Assembly (NCBI GenBank): GCA_021613335.1
Contig: JAJTWR010000084.1
Coordinates: 41,001 to 105,000 of the forward strand
DNA length: 64,000 nucleotides
Source of the DNA: Whitmania pigra
Taxonomy: Eukaryota > Annelida > Clitellata > Hirudinida > Haemopidae
Reading direction: 5' to 3'
This document shows positions 34,726 to 64,000 of this stretch, piece after piece. The notes under the pieces are model-generated. The model was not told the origin of the DNA, did not search any database, and was given only the letters and a program-made list of their open reading frames with translations. The position numbers and the translations under genes are program-made. Within the stretch, counting starts at the first letter, position 1; the number at the start of each line of letters is the position of its first letter.

Positions 34726-35037
34726 CTGGTTGATTGTTAATTGAGTGATAAGGTCACTTACATAAAGATAATTTAACAATGTTAAATGGCATGTTGTTAA
34801 GTAGTATTTAGTAGTAGGTTAATGTCAGAGTTTAATATTTTTTATGTGTTGTTGTGCAAGAGTGAATAACAACGCATAGCCGCAGAAAGAATATCGACGG
34901 CAGTAACAATGAGTGCAAATCCAGACGTTTGCAAAAAACAATGCAAACCATTTCTCGAGATATGACTTGTGACATTTAAATACCACTTTTGAGAATATCA
35001 GTCATTCCTAATGACAAGGAGTGCTGAACTTTCGATA

Positions 35038-35041
35038 GCAG

Positions 35042-35112
<71 letters not shown>

Positions 35113-35126
35113 TAATAATAATAATT
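35038..35126. repeat. (AAT)n microsatellite
   Basis: AAT array upstream of the first identified PTPN9 exon. Confidence 0.95.
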
Positions 35127-37479
35127 ACAACATCAGTCACCCCTAATGACGAGAATAATACCACTAATAAAACAATATTAATAATATATTATGTAAAAGC
35201 AATAATAATTACAATAAGATTTATATTTCTTAATGTTCAAGAGAAGGAATGAACCAAGGAGCTTCAAGGGGTCAGCAAAGAAAGAAATGTGAAATCATAA
35301 TTTATGAAAATCAACAAAGATAATCTCTCTGACCCAAGGAGGCTGCCGCCCCACCATTATTGAATACTCTCCGATCTATTTATCGGACGCCACAAATAGC
35401 GAGGAGATATCGACCGAAGACGATGTTGTTTAGAATGACATGACGAGCAGGTACTTTCGCGTTAGTTGACCTTGACCTCGTTTTTTTTTTATATTTTTCA
35501 TTGTTTATTGTAATATTGTAGTGCGTACATCTATCACACAACACGACGAATGGATTTAATGACAACGATAATAAAAATGATAAACTAGCAACCGTGACTA
35601 CGATGAAGCATCACCATGACAACTGTCGACCTATTAATTAATTTCCTATCTCCTGAAGGACATTATCAAAAATTGCAATGAACAAAAATGAAGTTATTTT
35701 CCCGTCTGCAGAACATTGAACTCATTCGGTTAACTGAATAATTAATCATTAGAATTACAATCAAATAGTCATCTGCCCCAGAAGGTCCACTGAACAAATT
35801 TCAACAACTGAACATAATTAATAATAGTAACAATAACAATTAACTAATAATTAAGAAACGATAATAATAATAACAATAACTAAACCTTTATTAATAAATA
35901 AAACGTATGTTATGAATATTATCAACCATAATAATATTTCTATTGACGTTCTAAGTCTTCAGTAAAAGTCTTGATTGTAATTTTAATTGCTTGAAGTGAA
36001 TAACCAAGAACCTGTGAAATCTACGCGACGTTAATCCCACAACACAAGAGCAACTGAGATTAGGATTTTTTGGTTTTTTGGTTGTCGACGACCACTTACA
36101 GTAATTTCTAGTTAAAGTCAAATGTCTGGATTGTAGTCGTTGAACAGAGGTCACTGAGCTTAAGGTCAGAAAAGAATCTTTAAATCTCGAATGGGAATAA
36201 CATTTGCAAAGTGTTTCCTGAGGAGTTTTGTGAACCGGACCAACAGAAAATTTCATCTCAAAAAAGAGAATCTATTTGAATAATTCAAAAAAATTTCCCA
36301 AAGTCTGCATGAGAATAAGCAATGGAAGTGTTTTAGGCATGTCTTAAATTAAACTGAAACTTGATCCTTCCTTGAGAATTCTCACTCAGGAGTATATTTT
36401 CAGTATCCAAATGTAGACCAATCGAGAGATCACAATGCAGCAATGCAATCTCTGAGGCATTAATCCGCAAGACAATCTGACCAAGACTACAAGATCTTTC
36501 TGATCCAACATTGCTGGCTTAGCTTGTCTTGATCTCCCAGGTACTAATTCACAAGACCTTACTGATCGGCCAAATGCAAAGATTAAGATTCCTTATGAAA
36601 TATGCAATGTCTACTTGAATTTGGGCTCAAGATGTTGCCAGTTTTACATCTTCAGAACCATTACAATAAAATGAACTGGTGACTCTAAATTAGTTGCTTT
36701 CTAAACATTGAATAACGAGTTAGCAATAATTCATTTTTTTTAATTGTCAGAAACTATGAAAGTATCCATATGGTGCCAACTGTTATTATTAACTCGCTTG
36801 CATTACTCTGAAGTTGTCCATATGGTGCCACATAAATTAACTATTATTATTACTAACTTGATTGTATTACTCAGTATTCAAGGGTGTGGGATCATGAACA
36901 AGCAGCATTGAAGCATGACCTAAAGAAAGATAATAGGCCTGGTTCTGTGTAAAAACTTAGAAAACGAAAGTGTCTTGATTTAAAGCATAGTCACGATATT
37001 ATTTTTGAGTAACGCATTGCCGTACCACACTCGGCTTGTAGACATTGGCGACGATGATTGCGTCACATTGTATTCATTCTGACACAGTTCCTTAAGGGTT
37101 TCAAAACAAACAAGGAGATGTTTTAATCTGAATTTGCAGATCAATGTTTTTGGTTTTTTTTTCATTTGCACCACCGAGGTTATTTCTCATAAATATTTCA
37201 AGATTCTAATAAAATTCAGAGAAACAATTTCAAGAAAGGAAGTTTTAATATTTCAAATTAAGAAAAAAAAATCAAGGTAAATCTGCATTTAGTTTTTCAC
37301 AAAAGAATTGTTTGAATAAATGATGAAGAATCACAAGTGAACCGAGAAGAAAAGCCGAATACAACTAAAATTATGAAAATGAATTTTATGACAGATGCCT
37401 GTACTTGTCTGCCTTCAAAATGAACAAAATACCATAAATCTATGGCATAATTTTAAATTAAGTTAATAATTTTTGAATC

Positions 37480-37644
37480 TCTAAGTGAGAACCTCACATA
37501 TGCGATCATGATTAAACTGGATAGGTCGGTATCGGTAACTGTGCTGTTTCGGCACCATAGCTTTAAGACACCTTGTTGATTTCGTGAGCAGTTAATTAAT
37601 GCGAGCACAAGCAGATGCGAGCATATGCTCCAAAACAAAATCAA
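37480..37644 (-). repeat. Diverged fragment of repeat X
   Basis: ACCTCACATATG followed by GATCATGA, GGCACCATA and a terminal GCAGTTAATTAAT line up with 14250-14340. The minus-strand frame (SHLLVLALINCSRNQQGV) is only loosely similar to the end of the copy 2 frame. Confidence 0.4.
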
Positions 37645-39674
37645 TATTTTAGCAATAAAATTAACAATGTAGTTATTAACAACTTGTTACCATCATCAAA
37701 CAAGCATTAAACATTCTGGAATCCACCAATAAAGACTATCTTATATCTCGAAAGTAAATCTCATTTGTGGATTCATTAAAACTCATGCTTCAACTTCCAT
37801 TTCAGAGCTTCTGCAGTTCTGCTTTGCAGGTTTTTATGAGGTCAGGAGTTTGACCCCATTCCAACCTGGCTACTCAAGAAACTTTCCCATCTATTAGTTC
37901 CTTATCTTGTACATCTATTCAATAAATCATTATCTTCAGGAAAGTTTCTTAGTTCTTTCAAGGAATCACAAGTTTGACCCATATTTAAAAAATCAAATTT
38001 TGACCCACAACTTTGTTCCTAGGTCCTGGATGGTCAGGCGGGGAGACCGGACATTCCATGTCTCTGACTCTGGACATGGAATTCATTTCCAACTGAGGTC
38101 CGTCTTGCACCAACAATAGCAATTTTTAAGTCTTTACTTAAAACTCAATGGAAGAACTGAATTGTCGGCATGTTATTGAAAATTAAAATAATTTTGACGC
38201 TGCAACTTTCCATTTAAAGCATTTCTCATCAATATAGTTCACTCATCAGCTCCATCACCACTATCATCACAACATTAACAGCATTGGAATCATCATCACA
38301 ATCAACAACGGCAAAACAACCTGTCACTATGGATAATGAAACTGCTAATGAATTATAAAACTCACATACAATTCACAACTTTCTCATACATCCGATGCTA
38401 TCTAAAGCGGACCATTCTTTAATGTAAATCAAAAAATGATGTTCAAAGAGCTTGTCTCCAAAGATATCACCAGAACTGTTTAGCATGTTCTTTGTACTTA
38501 TTAGATTAAAAAATAATAACTGAATAAATAAGAAATAATTAAATATCTAATCCTCAAATAATAGATTTTAAAAGATCAGTATATTCACTAATTGTGAGAA
38601 CATGCATTAGCTGATTCAGATTTAAATTATATTAATGCTCCAAGAAATTCATTTTCAAAAGAAACCATTGGTTTTAATGCATTTTAAGTTGGTGTCACAA
38701 TAATCCGTGGTCAATTAGCAGTTTAATAGAGCCATTACATTGTGAGTTTGTAACAATTAAGAATGACTAATCAAGCTTTTAGTTAATTGTCACATCTGAG
38801 AAGAATGTCTGTCATCTGATTGGCATCAATTTTTTACGGTAAACAATTATTTTCATCTTCGTAAAATAACATCCACAATTTAATAAGCCTCGATTAGCAT
38901 TTCATTAACAGCAGGTGATTCTATGATTAGAAATAACTTCAAAAATAAAGTATAAACCCACCTCAGATTTAATGGTATGATTTCAGGGCATAAGATGTTA
39001 GGCATTTGATGAAACCACATTAAAAATAAATAAATTAAGTCTTGACTTATTATAAACTCACATGAGCTATGATGTGAGCACAAAATGGCTTTGAAATGGG
39101 AAAATATTTTAGAAAGTAATAAATATCCCATTCCATATCATTAAATCAGGATTCCAAAGTCGAATGATTCCAAGAATCACAAATCGGAAAGGCCACCGAT
39201 CTACTGATATGCATCTGCGCATCTCGAAGCTATAACATTTAAAGGCTATGATCACCGCTTCAGACAATTGAGAATTCTCTTCTTTTAATTGGCTCACAAA
39301 AGTGTAAATTACGTCAAACACAAAGTTTGCATTAATTACCTTGAATTAAAAGGAATGATTACACCATGATGAAGCAAGCATATAATTGTTGAAAAAACAT
39401 TAGCCCATCCAATTCTTCCAAACAAATTTTCTGATATAAATTCGTTTTTGTAAATCTAGTTGAGACCCAATGAAACAAAACACACCAAAATTATGGATTT
39501 TGGCAAAACATTAAATGATTTAATACAAAAATAAACTGCATTTGATAGCTGATAAAAATCCGTGACCAATTATCAGAATTGCCTCATGAAAACACAATAA
39601 ATTACATTTTGGAATTTATTATATTCATTATTAGAATCATTGCAAAGAGGTTCAAATCAAAGTATTATATCTTT

Positions 39675-39870
39675 ATAGTTACGTACATTGTGTAATAAAT
39701 ACAAGCTATATTTATGACATATTTGTGTGCGAAATATAACTTAGAAGTAAATGAAGGAAAGAAATGTGCAAACAATTATAAACAATTTCACTCACTTCTC
39801 TCTCGCTTTCACTTAGACAATCACTCATAATTAAATTAAGAGAAAAATTTATAAATATGCAAAAATAAAT
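39675..39870. repeat. Dispersed repeat, partner of 12850-13100
   Basis: It shares ACGTACATTGTGTAATAAAT and about 130 further bases with the copy near 12950. No coding content. Confidence 0.6.
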
Positions 39871-40457
39871 AATTAAAACGATACGCTCCCCACTATCGAG
39901 AAATTTACTCGATCCTGGCATATATAAACAAAGAGTGAGGATTTATAAATAGAAAGTTTGTTTTTTTTCAGTCCTTCGAACTTGATTTAAAAAATTTGCG
40001 TGGCTTAAAAAAATTTGTACAACGTATAAATGCATAAAATGTTTTAGAATAAAACTTTTTCGAGATATTGCATGCATTTGGTTGTTTGGGATATATCTTT
40101 AAAAAATTAATTTTAAAAATATTTATTTTGTAATATACAATTATTTAAACTAATTTAAATTAAAAATAAATTATTCATTTAACTAATTTAATTTCAATTA
40201 ATTATGCGAAATGATTGGACTTTAATAGATCGTCTGCTGGGGCGGTTGACATGCAGTGACACTTAATTTGTGACAATTCCAATCATTGTAATAGATTTTT
40301 TATGTGATGTTGCTGTATTAGCGACTTTAGTAATGTGACTCTCCACACAAGTCTTTGGTGTTAAGTTGCTTATAATTATAAACAGTTAAGATGGCGGAGT
40401 GAATACCTTTTGCGTTTCTGGACATATTCTATTAGGGCATATTTATGAATCCGCAAC

Positions 40458-48341
<7,884 letters not shown>

Positions 48342-49061
48342 CCCGAGCCGAGTCTCGAACTCGGGCCATGTCGGCCGGCTTCCTTCCATAGCCTCCCTGC
48401 TGCCGTAGCCAAGGATGGATGCGGTGAAGTTGAATCTGCTGAGCGGAGTCTCCGTTGGTTTGTAAACTTCTCTTTGGCTTAATTTATTAGAAGCTCTCGG
48501 CTTGTCGACCGAGGGCCACTCGTTTTGCATCGCCATGGTTACCGAGTAAGCCGTGGGGGATCTTGTAGTAAATAGGTTTTCCTTGGGTTCTCAAAAATGT
48601 CGTCCTGGTACGTCACGCCACATCAACATATGTGATTTGCATATTAATGAAGTGATAGATCGCTGATATCTTGTTTTGTTCTTGTGGCTCCTATGCCTTT
48701 TTTTGTTTCCCTCTCTACTGAATGTAGTGATAGTAATGATTCTAGTCATAATTCTGTCGTCATCATCGTCGTCGTCATGTTTTAGGTGTCATATCATTCG
48801 AGTTAACCTTTAGGACCATTGAGGCTAATACGTCCTCCCAAGGAATAAAGTTGTGCGACCTGAAAATAATGGAAATTTGTTTCTTGTTCTTCGTGAGCGA
48901 TCTTCTTCATGCTGATGCCGTCGTCTGTGTTTGGCGAGGCGAAAGTGTTTGCAACAATGTTGAAGTGATGTTGGTGCCAAAGTAATGTCATAATGTCTCT
49001 GTCAAAATTACTCTGTTATTATACTTAGAAGTATATGTCTTGTCATTGTGTTTTGTTGTTA

Positions 49062-49109
<48 letters not shown>

Positions 49110-52100
49110 GCGTTATTGTTATTGATTATATTACATTGCGTTTCTCATGATTTCACTGCAAACCGGTGTGCTGTACAAATGCTCGTTTCTCAGAAAATGC
49201 CATTTGTCAAAACAGCAACATCTCATTGTATCAACAGGTGAGTCACAGGTTGTCCTCTCAAAATATTTTGTTTCATATTGTTTTCTATTCTGTTACTTTG
49301 TTTGCAACCATTTTAGGTGAATTATTTGAAGATTTATTGTTGATTTATAAGCAATTTAAAAGTTAATTTTTACTACTTGTTTTTACTTTTTTGTTAACTC
49401 CTCTGATCACTGCAGATTCATTGTTTTCTTCCTGCAACAAAGTTTTCAAATTTTGATTTGAATTTAATTTTTTTTAGTCGTGAATTTAACATGGATAAGT
49501 CGTCTGAATGAATCCCAGTCTTTGATGTTTTTCTGACTAACACTAGATGCATTTCAATGAACATGTTATCATATTTTTATCATCTTCATCTTTTTAACCT
49601 CTTCATCTTTTCTCAAAATATTCTCATCACAAAAAATACTGTTGTCATTTCTACTTTTAATTCATGGGGAATTAACCACAACCTATAAATACCTGTCTTT
49701 AGTGATGGGAATGATGTGTAGGTTTGAATCCAGTTTGTTTTGAAATTCTTTCCGTAATTGACAGCAGACAAATAGTAGATATTCTACCTATATGTTCTAG
49801 AATGCTCCTTTAACTTGACCTGATATGGTTATCTGGTGTTTCTTAAACGAACATGTTGTTATTGACTTTTGTCTGATTTATAAATAGTCACCTTATTTTA
49901 TTTTTAGCTTTTTTTTTGTTATAAGATGTTAGCAGCCAATTTGAAACATCATGCAAGTTCGTACAGCACTGAGTTCCAATGGAGTCGTTCATGTTCCATT
50001 TTTGTTGGAATGTATTCGATTCTTTAGCTTCGCATTTCATGCACTTCTCAAGTTGTGCAAAGATTGAGTTTCTTCCTAAACTCGTTGTCACTGTTGGATT
50101 ATTTTTGATGGTCCTAAAAACTTTTCTTGATCTTCGTCTGGATCAAATACTGAAGGATATTTTATTTTTAGTTAGTTTACTGTTTTCACATCTTTATTGA
50201 AAGTTCTTAGAGGCTCAACCGAGCAGCATTTAACAATCTTGGCTATCGGTTTTGTGTTTGTCTAATGGTAATAATGCTAACAACATCAAGAAATGGCTTT
50301 GATGATCTGGTGACCATGATGCTAGGAAATGTCACTCATGTTTGATTTTTATATAAAACCATTGATTAAGAATTTTGAATTTAAACTGACCAAAGATTTC
50401 TATTCCGCACACGTTGTCATTATTGATATTATTGCTGATTTTATTTTTATATTCTATTTGATAATAACATCCAAATGAATTGATGTTTTGTCCCATTTGT
50501 TTTCATGCTATTAATTTATTCAACCATGCAAAGTCACTTTGGACATTGTACACCAATACATAACTGGCACTTTCCTTAATTTTCAAGATGTAATGTTACA
50601 GGTGACTGAACAATCATTTTGGCATCCTTCTGATACAAATTTTAGATGTAAGAGTTATCGAACAACATGTTGGATGCCATTAACTTTATAAAGTTCCATC
50701 CTCCATGAAAAGTGATTACCAGGGGGGTCAGAGAATGCTCCTGTAGCACCAGGGTCATGATATGGTTGCACACTGATTTCTAGTAAAGGCTTCTTCGTAT
50801 CTATTGTATGACTTCTGCTATTATTATGTTATTGTTATCATCAAGTGTTTGTCTTTACTCGTTGGCTTTACTGCGGGCATTGTTCACGCCGTGGTACCTC
50901 TTAACAAATCTCGACTACCAGAAGATATTCTACATCAACCTTAGGTTAGATAGCATGGCCAGCTTCTAGGCAAATCTTTGCTGTCTTCTTTATCTGACAA
51001 GTGTTGTCATCAATTATGTTGTTGTTTTTGTATTTTGTTACTGAGAAAGATGATTGTGTCAGCAAAATTTCCATGACACCTCTTAGCATCCTTCCACTAA
51101 CATATCTGTTCTATCTGCCACAGTTTTGCTGTGGCTGTGAATAATCTCAATATGGCAATTACATGTATAAAGCTGAGCTGTTATGAATTCATTCGTTTTT
51201 GACATGTTGGGGTTTGAGCTCTTTTTTTTGTTAACTCACCCGGGGAAAGTGGCCCACATGTCGACTGAGGATGCGTCCACATAACTCATTCACATAACGC
51301 TGGCTCATGCCACGAACTTGTCTGACTTTTTTGCTGACATTTTTTTGAACTTATGACCCTAGTCACCTTCTATGAATTCGATATTTGTACAATTTCCTCG
51401 TAGAGAGATACTTACAGTATTTAATTATTTGTGCAATGTTTATTTTTAACGTCGTATCTCCCTTTTTTATAGGCCAAATGAAAGATGCATGTAAAAATTC
51501 TTTAAAGAGCTCTGCTGTTGCTTAAGATCGGTCGCATGTGTGCGTATTGCATGCCCAAATCATATTGACACGTGCTGGACTAAAAACTCATTGTTTTGCT
51601 CATTTTGTTGCTTAGTAATCTTTCACTTGTCTTGATAACAATTTCTTGAGTTTTGTTCAGAAATTTTCCAGCTGCATTGAAATTATGAAGAAACTATTCG
51701 TAAAGCTGAATTGTTTGTTTCCTAGCCAATCATATTTCTGTTCAAACAACCGACGAGCAAATTGCGAGCAGAAAAGGAATGCAGTTTCAAAACGTTTTCA
51801 TCACCGATGTCAGAGTACACAAACTCGTCTTATACACTTAAATATTACGCTCATGCATGTCAAAGTATTTTAAGATCGTCCACTCTATTCTTATTGTCAG
51901 TCGTTTGCGATGAACCTTCAAAAATTGCTATTTATTTTAAATTTTGTTTCTCCATTTCTTTGAGATATAAAAATGTCGCGTAGAAATGTTTCTGCTCTTT
52001 GGACTTGCTCATTCAATCAAACAGAAAACCGCCCATTATGCACCTACAAAAGCAAAGAACCGATTAAGAAAACTCTACGATGTCTTTGCATAGGATGTCA

Positions 52101-52130
52101 CGAGCATTAACACCTGAAATGGATTCAAAC
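48342..52130. other. ARHGAP39 3' flank and intergenic DNA
   Basis: No exon recognised. An AATAAA at 48844-48849, about 500 nt after the stop, could end the ARHGAP39 mRNA. A (ATT)n array sits at 49063-49111. Many short T-rich frames are present, but none has family resemblance or splice support. Confidence 0.4.
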
Positions 52131-52297
52131 AACAAATTATTTGTAAAAGCTCATACAGAAAATGAACAAATCCAAAGCCAATTGGGGGAGGAGCCAATAA
52201 ATTGAGGCAGACATGATGGCAATCGGCATCAGGAAGACGAAGAGGACAATGCATCCTACCCCAGGATAGATTCCAGCCGTCGACAATGCTTGATTAC

Positions 52298-64000
<11,703 letters not shown>

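Larger units (their letters stand above)
35130..40440. other. Region between PTPN9 and ARHGAP39
   Basis: Roughly 5 kb in which no exon could be supported. It must hold the missing PTPN9 first exon and both promoters if the two genes are transcribed divergently. Seen within it are a diverged fragment of repeat X (37480-37640), a local duplication around CCATATGGTGCCA (36765-36840) and the dispersed repeat at 39675-39870. AAGATGGCGGAG near 40388 has the look of a 5' UTR. Confidence 0.4.

Noticed and set aside
34726..34779. ATG at 34779 as PTPN9 start
   Set aside because: The added 18 residues do not clearly resemble the family N-terminus, and a CAACCAG acceptor separates them from VLEEFKREL. 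Kept only as an alternative.
35951..36256. 101-residue minus-strand frame considered as a missing PTPN9 first exon
   Set aside because: Sequence does not resemble the MEG2 N-terminus, and no donor gives the required phase with convincing context.
49035..49366. Plus-strand frame with a poly-Leu start after ARHGAP39
   Set aside because: Translation of an (ATT)n array and T-rich 3' flank.

Overview
This window is nuclear DNA from an invertebrate animal. It is AT-rich, with genes split into many small exons with GT-AG introns, long introns full of (AAT)n, (ATC)n, (GAAT)n and (ACTC)n microsatellites, and a dense mix of class I and class II transposable elements. Gene content (a CRAL-TRIO tyrosine phosphatase, a WW-MyTH4-RhoGAP protein and a three-domain GDNF-receptor-alpha-like protein) fits a bilaterian, and repeat style and intron density suggest a lophotrochozoan such as an annelid or leech. 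The species assignment is inference only.

Layout. 1-340: last exon of an unrecognised + strand gene with an AATAAA signal. 340-17000: a transposon graveyard. It holds a nearly intact CR1/L2-like non-LTR retrotransposon (2814-6312), a near-identical truncated copy of it (342-876), a Tc1-like IR/DR element (6895-8849), and a piggyBac-like element (8888-12560) that contains a second complete DNA transposon (10003-12344). There is also an R2/NeSL-like reverse transcriptase relic (15940-16975) and copies of an unidentified repeat with protein-like reading frames. 18175-19971: a compact six-exon gene for a small type I membrane protein that I do not recognise. 21400-23130: hAT and other repeat debris.

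23516-34725 (- strand): an orthologue of PTPN9/MEG2, reconstructed here through 13 consecutive exons whose splice phases all agree; its 5' exon was not found. 40458-48341 (+ strand): an orthologue of ARHGAP39/Vilse, 16 exons, about 1141 residues, with two WW domains, MyTH4 and RhoGAP. The two genes lie head to head about 6 kb apart. 48342-52130 is 3' UTR or intergenic DNA. About 52298-64000 (- strand, running off the right edge): a GDNF-family-receptor-alpha-like gene with three GFR cysteine domains, an unusual second cysteine-rich region and a duplicated 48-nt exon near its 3' end.

The host genes are unrelated neighbours rather than a pathway: two act in Rho or phosphotyrosine signalling and one is a probable cell-surface receptor. 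The most interesting material is the GFR-alpha-like gene with its duplicated penultimate or terminal exon, the nested DNA transposons with readable target duplications, the unclassified DDE transposon, and the unidentified repeat carrying conserved reading frames. Exon boundaries were deduced by hand from splice signals, phase and family resemblance; no alignment or transcript evidence was available.
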